Below are positions 33,404-42,664 of a stretch of DNA of 64,000 bases, piece by piece. Position 1 is the first letter of the stretch, and the number at the start of each line of letters is the position of its first letter. The stretch covers positions 1,116,001-1,180,000 of the forward strand of contig JACKHV010000001.1 of assembly GCA_020638835.1 (NCBI GenBank), given 5' to 3'. The notes under the pieces are model-generated. The model made no database searches, was not told the DNA's origin, and saw only the letters and a list, made by a program, of their open reading frames with translations. Source of the DNA: Planctomycetota bacterium. Its GTDB lineage: Bacteria > Planctomycetota > UBA1135 > GCA-002686595. A program made the position numbers and the translations under genes.

Positions 33404-34450
33404 TCAATCCGGGAAGACCCAGACCGCGCGCAGCGCCTCGATCACCTCGCGGCGGACGACTTCCGGCGACAGGCGGCTGCGACGCAGCACCGGGTTGTGC
33501 TCGGCGAAGGACTCGAGGTCCGGCGCGCCGTACCACAGCTCGGGCGCGGCGCCGGTGACGGACTGCGCGCGCCACGCGTGCTTCGGTGCGCCGGCCTCCG
33601 CCTCGAGCTCGTCGAGGCGCGCGGCCAGCGCCGCGAGGTCGGGACGCGGCGGATTCGAGCGACCGGGGACGTCGGACCAGCTCGTCGTGTTGACGATCAA
33701 GCGGTAGGTCGTGCCCTCGGCGCCCGGGCCGACGACGAGCACGCGGTCGGTCGCGGTCCCGGTGAAGAGCGCGTGTCGACCGGGGTCGAAGGCGGTCGCG
33801 CCGGCGCGGCTCGAGCGCACGTCGGGCGCTGCCGTGTGGATCTCGAGCTCGAAGTGCACGAGTTCCTCGTAGGTCGCCGCCGCGAGGTCGTCGCGGTCCG
33901 CGCGGTAGTCGGCGAGGCCGTCCTCCCACAGCGCGCGCCACGGCTCGAGGTCACCGGTGAGCCAGTCGGGCAGGACCTCGAAGCAGCGCCGGTAGGCGGC
34001 TTCCCAGCGCTCCGCATCGCGCATGCCGCGGAAGTCCTCCGCCCACGGCGAGCGCTCCGCGTCCACCGCGGCGCCGACGCACAGGTCGACCTGCAGCGCG
34101 CGTTCGTCACGCGGTCGGAAGAAGTCGCCGGCGGCGGCCGCGGCGAGCAGCTCGTCCTCGAGCTCGAGCGCGCGCTCGGGGAACAGCACGGCGAAGGCGG
34201 CGCAGATTCCGTCCGTGTCGGCGTGGTTGTTCGCGACGGCGACGCAGCCGCGCGAGAGGTCCGCGCGCTGCGCCGGATCGAGCCGCGCGAAGGCGAGCGC
34301 GCAGCCGGTCGACAGCTCGTGCCGCAGCGCTTCCGGCGTCGTGTGGCCCGGCCAGTGCGAGAGGTTCAGACCCGGCGCGCCCCAGGCGCCGTCGACCGCG
34401 ATCACCGGCTCGTCGCCGGGCGCGGACTGGATGCGGAAGGGGAGGTTCAT
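33404..34450 (-). CDS. conserved-looking protein of unknown function with NNHADTDG motif
   Basis: A 348-residue soluble protein without signal peptide. I recognise no characterised family. The N-terminal third contains NLSHWPGHTTPEALRHELST and VAVANNHADTDGICAAF; an Asn/His/Asp cluster before a Gly-rich turn recalls metal- or phosphate-binding loops such as those of DHH phosphoesterases, but the match is weak. Trp-rich stretches (WEAAYRRCFEVLPDWLTG, then PWRALWEDGLADYRAD) and a C-terminal segment TYRLIVNTTSWSDVPGR are visible. A -10-like TAGACT ends seven bases before its ATG (34458-34463, minus strand), so it may be leaderless and expressed on its own. Confidence 0.65.
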   Translation of the reverse strand: MNLPFRIQSAPGDEPVIAVDGAWGAPGLNLSHWPGHTTPEALRHELSTGCALAFARLDPAQRADLSRGCVAVANNHADTDGICAAFAVLFPERALELEDELLAAAAAGDFFRPRDERALQVDLCVGAAVDAERSPWAEDFRGMRDAERWEAAYRRCFEVLPDWLTGDLEPWRALWEDGLADYRADRDDLAAATYEELVHFELEIHTAAPDVRSSRAGATAFDPGRHALFTGTATDRVLVVGPGAEGTTYRLIVNTTSWSDVPGRSNPPRPDLAALAARLDELEAEAGAPKHAWRAQSVTGAAPELWYGAPDLESFAEHNPVLRRSRLSPEVVRREVIEALRAVWVFPD

Positions 34451-34457
34451 GGTGAGC

Positions 34458-34463
34458 AGTCTA
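34458..34463 (-). promoter_or_regulatory. putative -10 element of the 33404-34450 gene (leaderless transcript)
   Basis: Read on the minus strand, TAGACT ends seven bases before the ATG at 34450, exactly as before the kinase gene at 9138. The spacing predicts transcription from the start codon itself. Confidence 0.4.
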
Positions 34464-34503
34464 GGACGGCACCTCAGCGCGTTCGATTCTCGGGCCCGGA
34501 CAA

Positions 34504-34548
34504 CGCGAAGAGGGCCGACGCTCGGCGCCGGCCCTCTCGAGCTTCGCG
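34504..34548 (-). terminator. terminator-like hairpin between the TPR genes and the 33404-34450 gene
   Basis: Nested inverted repeats: CGCGAAG (34504-34510) with CTTCGCG (34542-34548) outside and AGGGCCG with CGGCCCT inside. It lies 34 bases after the stop of the minus-strand TPR gene. Confidence 0.6.
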
Positions 34549-34581
34549 TGCCCGCGGGATCGCGGGGGAGTCACCGGAGGA

Positions 34582-36291
34582 TCAGCCGTCCGTCGGCGGG
34601 TCCTTCTCCTCTTCCTCTTCCTTCTCGCGCTTGCGCTTCTCGATCTTCTTCTCGAGCAGGCGCGCGTTGTTCTTGCTGTCGCGCAGCGCGATCTCGATGC
34701 CCGGGCGCGAGCCCGACTTCAGGTCGGTGCGCTTCAGCTGTTCCTCGGCGCAAGACGTCGCGCGCTTGTACATGTCGAGCGCGAGCTCGAGGTCGCGGTC
34801 GAGGCAGTAGTGCAGGATCACGGCCGTGTCGTTGAGGTAGATCGGGTTGGCGGGCTCGAGAGCGAGCGCGCGCGAGTAGTTCTCGTAGGACGACTCGTGG
34901 TACTGCTTCGCGAGCGCCTGGCTCTCTTCGTCGGGCTTGGCCTTGAGGTAGTCGCCCGCGTCGCGGAAGAAGAGCCCCGCGTTGTTCCAGTAGGGTGAGT
35001 GCTCGGGCGAGGCTTCGGCCTGGATCAACGCGAGACGCGCCGCGCGCGAGGCTTTCTCGGCATCGCGCGACTGCTCGTAGTTGCTGGCGTAGTAGGCGAC
35101 CATGCCTTCGAGCAGGGCCAGGTTGCGCGCCGGGTTCGACTGCACGGTGCCGATCAAGCCCTCGGCGTCGGCCTGCTGGAAGGTGAAGATCGCGTCCACC
35201 GCGCCGTCGAAGTCCTGGCGGCTGTAGCGCGCCGAGGCGATCGTCCACCAAGCGTTCGAGTAGGCGGGCCACTTCTGCACGGCGGCGAGCATCGCTTCCT
35301 CCGCGCCGGCGTAGTCCTTCGCCGCGTTGCGCGCCCAACCGAGCCACCAGAGCATCGTCGCGTCGGACACCGTGCGCTTGCCGTAGAGCTTCTCGTAGCG
35401 CGCCGATGCCTCGTTCAGCGCGGCGAGGAACTTCTCGTCGCCGAGCTGCTCGAGCGCCGCGGCGAAGTCGACGATCGTCGGGTCGTACGACATCGCGCGC
35501 GTGTAGTCCTCCTGCGCGTCCGCGGCGCGCTGGCCCCAGACGAGCACGTAGGCCCGCTGCAGCGACGCGTTCGCGAGCAGCACGCGGTCCGCGGGCGCGG
35601 TCGGCTTCCCGAGCGCAGCGATCGCCGCGCTGAAGGCGTCGAGCGCCGTCTGCCAGTGCGCCTGCGCGAGGTCCTTCTGCGCCTCGTCCTGCGAGAGCGC
35701 GGAGTACTGGCTGAACGCGACCTTGCCGAGCACGAACTGCTCGCGCGCACCCGCACCTTCTTGCTCGAGCGCGTGCTGCGCCGCGTCGCGCGCGACGTCG
35801 AGCTGCGCGGCCCACCACGCCGCGTCGGCGAGCGCGTACCACGCGTCCGCGTAGGTCGCGGGGTCCTTCTCGAGCGCGGACTGGAAGTACGTCACCGCGT
35901 CGCCGTAGTTCATCGCCGCGAGGCCGCCGGTGCCTTCCGCGACGTGCTGCGCCGCCTTGCCGGCGAAGGAGTATCCGAAGAGGTAGTCGCACAGCGCTTG
36001 GTCCGCGCCGGCGTCGCGCAGCTCTTCGATGCGGTCGAGGGCGTCGTTCGTGCGCCCGACGGCGATCCAGCCGCGGATCACCCAGCGCTCGACGGCGTTG
36101 CCGGGCTGCAGCTCGAGCGCGCGCTCGAAGTGTTCGAGCGCCTTGCGCGGGTCGGTGTCGAGCAGCGCGCGACCGGCGGTGATCTCCTCGGCGGCGATGC
36201 CCTGGACGAAGAGAGCCGCCCCGAAGGTCGGAGCGGCGAAGGAGGCGGCGCCGGGCAGCGCGAGCGCCGCGGCGAGGATCAGTCGTTTCAT
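34582..36291 (-). CDS. exported TPR-repeat protein
   Basis: A 569-residue protein with an N-terminal signal sequence (about 1-24, MKRLILAAALALPGAASFA). It is followed by at least eight tetratricopeptide-like helical pairs, for example PRKALEHFERALELQPGNA near the N-terminus and YENYSRALALEPANPIYLND near the C-terminus. The last 40 residues are highly charged (EKRKREKEEEEEKD). TPR proteins are scaffolds; the partner is not evident. It is read with the larger TPR lipoprotein gene upstream (20-base gap), which ends each repeat block with similar phrases (NNAGFFHRDAG there, NNAGLFFRDAG here), so the two are related. Confidence 0.82.
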   Translation of the reverse strand: MKRLILAAALALPGAASFAAPTFGAALFVQGIAAEEITAGRALLDTDPRKALEHFERALELQPGNAVERWVIRGWIAVGRTNDALDRIEELRDAGADQALCDYLFGYSFAGKAAQHVAEGTGGLAAMNYGDAVTYFQSALEKDPATYADAWYALADAAWWAAQLDVARDAAQHALEQEGAGAREQFVLGKVAFSQYSALSQDEAQKDLAQAHWQTALDAFSAAIAALGKPTAPADRVLLANASLQRAYVLVWGQRAADAQEDYTRAMSYDPTIVDFAAALEQLGDEKFLAALNEASARYEKLYGKRTVSDATMLWWLGWARNAAKDYAGAEEAMLAAVQKWPAYSNAWWTIASARYSRQDFDGAVDAIFTFQQADAEGLIGTVQSNPARNLALLEGMVAYYASNYEQSRDAEKASRAARLALIQAEASPEHSPYWNNAGLFFRDAGDYLKAKPDEESQALAKQYHESSYENYSRALALEPANPIYLNDTAVILHYCLDRDLELALDMYKRATSCAEEQLKRTDLKSGSRPGIEIALRDSKNNARLLEKKIEKRKREKEEEEEKDPPTDG

Positions 36292-36311
36292 GAGGGGTGT
36301 CCCGGGAGGGA

Positions 36312-38387
36312 TCAGTCGGGGACTTGAACGGGCCAGCCGTAGGCGGCCTCGATCTCTTCGTCACTCAAGTCGTCGGCGAGCAGGCGCTTGCAGTGGGGCA
36401 GCAGCTGGGACTCGATGAAGGGGCGCGGATCGGGACCGATCTCGAGGCTCTTCTCCAGCCAACCCTGGGCGATCAAGGGGTTCTTGCGCACCGAGAGCTC
36501 GAGGTAACCGAGGTTCTGGTACGCGTCGCCGATCGCGTTCTCGATGCCGTAGATCTGTTCCTCGGTGAGGCCCTCGGCCTGCAGCTGGGCCTTGCCCGCG
36601 TCGACGGCGTCCATCAGGAAGCGCTCCGCCGTGTCCGGGTCGTCGCGCAAGTAGTAGACCTGCACCAGCGCGCAGTCGTTCACCGTGCGCGCGTCTCCGG
36701 GCATCAAGCGCGCGGCTTCGAGGTAGGCGCGGTACGACGCCTGCATGTGTTCCTCGGCGCGGCGCACGAGCTCGCGCGCGCGTTGCAGCTGCGCGTCGCG
36801 CTGTTCGCCAGTCGGACCACCTTCCGCGGTGACGCGCGCCACGATCGACTTCGCGGCGTCGTTCTGCGCGACGCCGGCGTCGCGGTGGAAGAAGCCCGCG
36901 TTGTTCGCGAGGCCGCCGTTCTCGGGGTCGTACTCGTGCAGCGTGCTCGAGAGGTTCGCGGCCTTCTCCAGGCTTCGGAAGCGCGCTTCCGCGTCGAGCG
37001 ACTCGTCGAGCCAGCGCTGGCTGTAGCCGAAGACGACGTACTCGAGGCCGCGCATGCCGTTCGGCAAGCGACCTTCGAGGCGCCAACGCAGTCCGCCTTC
37101 GATCAAGTCCTCCATCGAGAGGAAGGCGTCGCGCGCCGCGTCGAGGCGGCCGGCGTGGTAGTGGCTCCAGCCGAGCCCGTCGCGCGCGACGACTTCGTAG
37201 CCGATCGCTTCGGTCTCGAGCGCGGGGTCGAGCTCGCGCGCGGCGCGGAAGGCGGCTTCGGCCGTCTCGAACGGCAGCGACTGGTCGGACGGTCCGGCCT
37301 CGAGACCCGCGACGCCGGTCTCGAAGGCGGCGAGGCCGTGGTTCCAGCGGCAGGCGGGGGACTCGGGGAACTCGGCGACGAGTCCGGCGTAGACCTCGAG
37401 CACCGCGGCCTCGCCGCCGAGCGCGCGCGCGGTGCGCGTGAGCGTCGTGTGCAGGTCGGCGTCCTCCGGCGCGTGCGCCAAGCCGCGGCGGGCGGCGTCG
37501 CGCGCTTCGGCGAGCTTCCCGTCCCACTCGTAGGCGGTCGCCGCCTGGTTCCAGGCCCACGGATCCTCCGGCGCGATCCCGATCAGGTCGCCGGCGTGTT
37601 GCAGCCACTCGGCGCGCAGCGCGGCGGGATCTTCGTCGACCAGTTGGCCCTTGCCGGCCAGGCTCGACGCCCACATCGAGACCTTGCACGCCGTGCGCTC
37701 GGGCGCCTCGGGCAACAGCGCTTCGTCCGCGCTCGACGTCTCGCGCGTCGCGTCACCGCGGCGCACCGCAGCGAGCGCGCGCGAGATGCGCGCCGGGTCG
37801 CCGTCGGAGAAGAGCTGGTACTCGGCGAGCGCCGTGCCGTACCAGCCGGCCGGTCGTTCGCCGGAGCGCGCCGCGCGGCGGAAGTTCGTCAGCGCGTCCT
37901 GGAACAGGAACTCGTCAGCGTTCTCGATGCCGATGCGCAGCGTCGCGCAGCCGCGCAGGAAGCGCAGCTCGGGATCGGAGGGGGAGATCTGGACGGCTTC
38001 GTCCAGCGGCAGCATCGCGTCGCGCGGATCGCCGTCCTCCAGGATCTTGCGTCCGTCCGCGACCGCCTCCGTGAAAAGGACGGACTCGATCTCGGCGCGC
38101 AGTCGCTCGCTGCGGGCGTTCGCGTCGACCAGCTCGAGCGCCTGGTCCAGCGCTTCGCGCGCGCCGCGCACGTCGCCGGACGCGAGCTTCGCTTCGGCCG
38201 CGGCCAGGGCGTCGTCGGCCAGCTGCTCGGCGAGCAGCTCGTGGGCCTCCTCGAGGCGGCCCTCCGTGATCAGCTGGGTGGCGACCTCCTCGGGGGTCGC
38301 GGGGTGGGACTCGACCGGGGGCGTCTCGGGCGAGTTCCGGCAGGCGGCGAGCAGGATGAGGAGCGGCAGGAGACGCGGTGCGTGCAT
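36312..38387 (-). CDS. TPR-repeat lipoprotein
   Basis: A 691-residue protein. Its signal sequence ends in a lipobox (LLILLAAC, Cys16), so it should be lipid-anchored outside the cytoplasm. The rest is mostly helical repeats of TPR type, for example DAALAEAEAKLASGDVRGARE near the start and the PEDADLHTTLTRTARALGG region in the middle. It shares repeat phrases with the downstream TPR gene and probably arose with it. The ATG at 38387 is fixed by the signal sequence; the open frame upstream continues only through the divergent gene's region. Divergent from the lipoprotein gene at 38586, with a shared 198-base promoter region. Confidence 0.82.
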   Translation of the reverse strand: MHAPRLLPLLILLAACRNSPETPPVESHPATPEEVATQLITEGRLEEAHELLAEQLADDALAAAEAKLASGDVRGAREALDQALELVDANARSERLRAEIESVLFTEAVADGRKILEDGDPRDAMLPLDEAVQISPSDPELRFLRGCATLRIGIENADEFLFQDALTNFRRAARSGERPAGWYGTALAEYQLFSDGDPARISRALAAVRRGDATRETSSADEALLPEAPERTACKVSMWASSLAGKGQLVDEDPAALRAEWLQHAGDLIGIAPEDPWAWNQAATAYEWDGKLAEARDAARRGLAHAPEDADLHTTLTRTARALGGEAAVLEVYAGLVAEFPESPACRWNHGLAAFETGVAGLEAGPSDQSLPFETAEAAFRAARELDPALETEAIGYEVVARDGLGWSHYHAGRLDAARDAFLSMEDLIEGGLRWRLEGRLPNGMRGLEYVVFGYSQRWLDESLDAEARFRSLEKAANLSSTLHEYDPENGGLANNAGFFHRDAGVAQNDAAKSIVARVTAEGGPTGEQRDAQLQRARELVRRAEEHMQASYRAYLEAARLMPGDARTVNDCALVQVYYLRDDPDTAERFLMDAVDAGKAQLQAEGLTEEQIYGIENAIGDAYQNLGYLELSVRKNPLIAQGWLEKSLEIGPDPRPFIESQLLPHCKRLLADDLSDEEIEAAYGWPVQVPD

Positions 38388-38585
38388 GCGGCGCTGGGCT
38401 GGAGAGTGCGGGCGGAAGGGGGGATCATAGCCGCCCGACCTGCTCGATCTACCGCGCCCCGGCGGCCTCCGCGCCACGAATTCCGGGGCGGTCCCTTTTC
38501 CGAGCGCTCCGGAGCGGGAAGATGGCGTGCCGTGCGTCGTCGGAGTCGTCCCGCTCGCGCACGCCCAGCAGATCCAGCGCCCCGC

Positions 38586-41500
38586 ATGCACTTCCCGACC
38601 CCCTTCGCTCGCGCCGTGACGCATCGTTTCCAGGCCGCCGCGGCCCTCGTCGTCGCCGTCCTCGCGTTGCTCGCCGTCCCCGGCTGCGACAACGTCGCCT
38701 GCGTCTTCGGTGAGGGCGGCTGCATCGACCGGAACACGAGCGGCGGCCTCGGCAGCCAGTCGGCGACGCAGCTGCGGACCGGTGACTGGACGCAGCCCAC
38801 CGCGCCTTCGGTGGTGCGCTTCCTCCCGACGGCGGACGCGCACCCCTCGACGCCGATCGTGCTCGAGTTCTCGGAGTCGATGAACGCGGACAGCCTCGAC
38901 GGCGCCTTCGAGATCATGGAGGTCGACGGCTTCGCCGCGATCCCGCTCAACGCGACGCTGACCGGCGACGGCCGGCTCGCGATCCTCACCGGGCTGCCGC
39001 TGACCGAGGGCACCAGCTACGAAGTGCTCTACGCCGAGGACGGACAGGCGTACGACCGCACCGGACAGACGCTGCGCGCGCCGACGGATCGCATCCTCGG
39101 GACCTTCACGGTCTCGAGCTCGCCGCCCGTGCAGCCGCGCCTGATCGCGAGCTTCCCTGCCGACGCTTCGACCGGCGCGAGCGCGATCACGACGATCGTC
39201 GCCGTCTTCGACCGGCCGCTGCAGACGACCACGGTCAACGCGACGACCTTTCGCGTGACCGTCGAGGGCGCCGCGCCGCCGACGAACACGGGACCGCTCC
39301 CGCTGCAGGTCTCGAACGGCAGCGGCGGCTTCGTGCCGGAACCGCGCGTGTTCACCTGGCGCGCGCAGAACGCGCTCGGCGACCGACTGCCGCTCGGCAA
39401 CCAGGCACGCGTCGACCTCGCGCTCTCGAACGACGGCGGCGGGCCGACGATCAAGGACAACGACGGCGGTGTGATGGCCGCGCGCACGGTCGGCTTCACG
39501 ACGGCGACGACGCCGCCGCCTTCCGCCGCGCAGATCCTGTCGACGCCGACCGACGCGATCGGCATCGCGAACCTCGACGGGACGACGCCGCTCTCGCTGC
39601 AAGTCGACCTCGCGTTGCCCGCCGCCGCCGGCGACGTGCTCGAGATCTACCTGGTCGGCCGCGACCTGCAACCCGACTCCGAAGGCCTGCCGCGCAACAA
39701 CGCGCTGCTGCGCACCTTCCCGCTCAGCGACGGAACGGTCACGGTCCTGCTCGGCGAAGCGGAGCTGATGCTCGCCGCGTCGCTCGCGCCGGTCAGCGGC
39801 GTGTTCCAGGACGGCAGCGTGAACATCGCGTTCGCGCAAGTCGCGTCCGGCGTGCGCACGCCGGTGCGCGTGCTCGACGTCGACCCGACCGGATCCGCGA
39901 AGGTCGATCCGGTGCTCGACACGACCGCGCCGAAGCTCCTTTCGCTCGGCCACTACGGCGACCAGATCAGCGAATACCGCTCGGATCTGCGCGATCTCGT
40001 GGTCAACGGTGTCTCCGACGAAGAGCTGCGCTCGGTCGAAGTGCGCGCGCAGATCGGCCTCGTGCAGTACACCAACGGCACGCTGCCCGATGTCGCTTCC
40101 TACGACGCGGCCACCGGCGCGTTCATCGCGCGCACGGCGCCGCTCGGCGTGATCGACGTCATGGACCTCCCCGCGACGGCGATGATCACGCTCTACGACA
40201 AGGCGCTCAACGCGGCGCCCGTCGCGGTCGTTCCGTTCACGCAGCTCGGCGCTTCCGGCCCGGGTGCGGCGCTCCCCGGACCGGACGTGACGGTCACGGT
40301 CTTCGACGCGTCGACGCTGCTCCCCGTCGCCGGCGCGTTGGTCCTGACGCACCAGGACGACGGCGGCGTCTACACCGCGGTCGCCACGGCGACGACGGAC
40401 GTGCAAGGTCGCGCGACGCTCAGCTCGGCGACGGTGGGCGAGACGATCGTGTCGGTCGACGGCGCGGGCTACGACCTGTTCAGCTTCCACGGCGTGCCGA
40501 CGTCGCGCCTCGACGTCCCGCTGCACCTCTCGACCATCGCGACCTCCGTGGTGAACACGGGGATCTTCGCGGACTACGAGGAGATCTCGCTGCTCGAGAA
40601 CGGCGTCGTCGACTCGCGCGTCCCGTTCCCGCTCGACCCGCGGCAGGACGCGACCAGCTGCTTCTTCAACCCGTTCACCGAGGAGACGGCCTGCACCTTC
40701 AGTCCGTATCCCGTCTCGAGCCGTCGGCTCGGCGCGCTCGTGCAACTCTCGACGCTGACGCCCGCCGCGGAGAACGTCTACAGCGCGGAGAGCTTCCTGC
40801 GCGGATTCGGTTGGTTCACGCCGCGGCCGGGACTCGAGCCCGGTTCGCCCGAGTTCGTCGAGCTCGTCGCCGGTTCCCTGCTCTCCGACATCTCGACCCC
40901 GGCGGAGGACCGCGCGATCGACGCGCCGGCGCAGAGCCTGGCGCTCGCGGGCGCGGTCGGCGTCGACCTCGGCAACCTCACCGGAGCCCCCGTCGCCACG
41001 ATCGAGGCGCTCGCGCCCGGCCTGCCCGACGCGCCCCAGGTCGGCGCGGCGCTCGGCTTCGACCAGGGCGGCAACGTCTGGAACCTGCGCGGGGCCTACC
41101 CCGGCGCCGTCGACGGCATCCTGTCGGGCGGCGGTGACCAGCTCGGCAGCCTCGTCGAGTCGGACGCGATCGAGCGGGACCTGTTCTTCGGCGCGGAGAT
41201 CACCGACACCTCCGGCAACCGCTCGGGCGTGCGCTCGCGCTTCAGCTTCTTGTCGGGCAGCCTCGCCCTGTCCGCGGTGCCGACGATCAGCGCGCCGGTC
41301 GCGAACACCGGCGGCCCGAGCTTCGACCTCGACTTCGCGGACGTGATCCCCGACGCGCTCGGGCGACCGGGCCTCTACCAGGCCACCATCGCTGACGGCA
41401 CGGGTCGCTCCTGGCGCGCTTGGCGCCTCGACCCGCCGGACTCGAACGGTCCGACCGTCACGATCCACCTGCCGGACATCGCGCTCGGTGGGGGCGTGCC

Positions 41501-41669
41501 GCTCGCCGACGGAGCGCTCGCCGCGACCGTCGCCGCCTACGCCCTGCCGGACACGCCCGGCTCGCTGACCTACGGCGGCTTCGACCCGACCGAGTTCCTG
41601 TGGACCGACGTGCAGCGCCAGTGGGACCGTCGCAGCGTCTCCGCTCCGGTGCTGTTCAGTCAGCCCTGA
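38586..41669 (+). CDS. large lipoprotein with bacterial Ig-like (Big_5-type) domains
   Basis: The 1027-residue protein has a signal sequence with a probable lipobox (LLAVPGC, about residue 37). Two Ig-like domains follow: VVRFLPTADAHPSTPIVLEF with ESMNADSL, and IASFPADASTGASAITTIVA with FDRPLQTTTV. This 'P.....V.....I...F....' pattern is typical of SbsA/Big_5 domains of surface proteins. A carboxypeptidase-regulatory-like segment (VTVTVFDASTLLPVAGALVL) lies near residue 575. The remainder is beta-rich and unassigned, with three Cys around residues 695-705. Probably a surface or periplasmic structural protein; function unknown. Confidence 0.78.
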   Translation: MHFPTPFARAVTHRFQAAAALVVAVLALLAVPGCDNVACVFGEGGCIDRNTSGGLGSQSATQLRTGDWTQPTAPSVVRFLPTADAHPSTPIVLEFSESMNADSLDGAFEIMEVDGFAAIPLNATLTGDGRLAILTGLPLTEGTSYEVLYAEDGQAYDRTGQTLRAPTDRILGTFTVSSSPPVQPRLIASFPADASTGASAITTIVAVFDRPLQTTTVNATTFRVTVEGAAPPTNTGPLPLQVSNGSGGFVPEPRVFTWRAQNALGDRLPLGNQARVDLALSNDGGGPTIKDNDGGVMAARTVGFTTATTPPPSAAQILSTPTDAIGIANLDGTTPLSLQVDLALPAAAGDVLEIYLVGRDLQPDSEGLPRNNALLRTFPLSDGTVTVLLGEAELMLAASLAPVSGVFQDGSVNIAFAQVASGVRTPVRVLDVDPTGSAKVDPVLDTTAPKLLSLGHYGDQISEYRSDLRDLVVNGVSDEELRSVEVRAQIGLVQYTNGTLPDVASYDAATGAFIARTAPLGVIDVMDLPATAMITLYDKALNAAPVAVVPFTQLGASGPGAALPGPDVTVTVFDASTLLPVAGALVLTHQDDGGVYTAVATATTDVQGRATLSSATVGETIVSVDGAGYDLFSFHGVPTSRLDVPLHLSTIATSVVNTGIFADYEEISLLENGVVDSRVPFPLDPRQDATSCFFNPFTEETACTFSPYPVSSRRLGALVQLSTLTPAAENVYSAESFLRGFGWFTPRPGLEPGSPEFVELVAGSLLSDISTPAEDRAIDAPAQSLALAGAVGVDLGNLTGAPVATIEALAPGLPDAPQVGAALGFDQGGNVWNLRGAYPGAVDGILSGGGDQLGSLVESDAIERDLFFGAEITDTSGNRSGVRSRFSFLSGSLALSAVPTISAPVANTGGPSFDLDFADVIPDALGRPGLYQATIADGTGRSWRAWRLDPPDSNGPTVTIHLPDIALGGGVPLADGALAATVAAYALPDTPGSLTYGGFDPTEFLWTDVQRQWDRRSVSAPVLFSQP

Positions 41670-41724
41670 ACCCGCCGATCCGCCGCGGATCCGGCTTGGA
41701 ACCGGGGAATTCGTGTCGCGCCTG

Positions 41725-41754
41725 TTGGGGTGCGAGGCGGAGGGTCGCTACACT
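41725..41754 (+). promoter_or_regulatory. putative promoter of the small lipoprotein gene
   Basis: TTGGGG (41725-41730), 18 bases, TACACT (41749-41754). A GGAGGAG ribosome binding site follows at 41767-41773, ten bases before the ATG at 41783. Confidence 0.35.
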
Positions 41755-41782
41755 CCGCCCAGCCCCGGAGGAGTTCCCCACC

Positions 41783-42358
41783 ATGACTTCGAAGATCACG
41801 ACCCTCGTTCCCGCCCTGCTGATCGGACTGGCTCTCACCGCCTGCAACAACCTGGCCGATCGCCCCGGCGCGCACGTCACGGTCGTGCACCAGGGCGAGC
41901 TCGAGACGCGCGACGTCCGGGACGTCGTGATCGCCGAGGTGATCAACGAGAGCACCGCCCAGGACATCCCCGTGGAAGCGCTGCGCGCCGGCTTCTCCAA
42001 GGCGCTCGTGAAGCGCCGCTACAGCCCGCTCGCCCTTCCCTACGTCGACGCGAACACCCGCGAAGCCTCCGCCGGTGCCAGCCTGCTGGGGGAGGACGCG
42101 ACCTTGCAGGTCGTCGTCAAGGAGTGGGACCGCAGCCAGTGGGACACCCAGGGCGTGCTGGTCGTCGAGGTCGAGGCTTGGATGCTCGACGCCGGCTACG
42201 CCGGCCGTGAGCTGTGGGGCAGCCGCCTGGAGCGCCGCTACTCGCTGCGCCAAGAGATGGACGTCGCGGCGACCGAGGCGATCCTGCTGCGCCAGGTCTG
42301 CGAACAGATCGCCGACGACCTGCTCGAGGTCATGCCGGCCCACACGGCCAAGCCCTGA
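41783..42358 (+). CDS. small lipoprotein of unknown function
   Basis: A 191-residue protein with a clear lipoprotein signal (LLIGLALTAC, Cys21). The mature part begins NNLADRPGAHVTVVHQGELE and contains alternating strands and helices (RDVVIAEVINESTAQDI, EDATLQVVVKEWDRSQWDTQ). It resembles, at the level of style only, outer-membrane lipoproteins that assemble with CsgG- or LPS-transport-like systems; I cannot name a family. A strong GGAGGAG ribosome binding site supports the start. Confidence 0.75.
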   Translation: MTSKITTLVPALLIGLALTACNNLADRPGAHVTVVHQGELETRDVRDVVIAEVINESTAQDIPVEALRAGFSKALVKRRYSPLALPYVDANTREASAGASLLGEDATLQVVVKEWDRSQWDTQGVLVVEVEAWMLDAGYAGRELWGSRLERRYSLRQEMDVAATEAILLRQVCEQIADDLLEVMPAHTAKP

Positions 42359-42440
42359 GCCGCCGAAGGGCGACTCCGCGCCGGGCCGGGTCCTGCGGTG
42401 CCCGGGGCGGAAGTTCGCCTCGCGCCGGCGGCCAAGGGCG

Positions 42441-42468
42441 TTGACGCGGGGGCCGCACTCGCTACCCT
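42441..42468 (+). promoter_or_regulatory. putative sigma-70-type promoter of rpsO
   Basis: TTGACG (42441-42446), 16 bases, TACCCT (42463-42468). It would give a 5' leader of roughly 190 bases before rpsO. In many bacteria the rpsO leader is bound by S15 for autoregulation; the GC-rich inverted repeats in 42480-42600 would allow structure, but I could not assign a known fold. The 42359-42440 part of this gap holds nothing recognised. Confidence 0.5.
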
Positions 42469-42664
42469 ATTGCGCGCCGAACGGCCCCGGGCCGCTCGGA
42501 GATTTCGCTCGCCGTTCGCGGCGAGACGCTCGAACGGACCGCCGCGGCGGTCCGGGACCGGTCTGACTCGCCCGACGGGCGAAACCGGTGCACCCGTTCA
42601 CTGGGGACCTTCCCCTGGTCTGCGGGCAAGTCCGAGCGGGCGCCATGCACTAGAAGGACACGCC

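Noticed and set aside
38388..41468. Minus-strand open frame extending the TPR lipoprotein far upstream
   Set aside because: The extra part is antisense to the Ig-like lipoprotein and has shadow-type composition; the signal peptide and lipobox at 38387 mark the real start.
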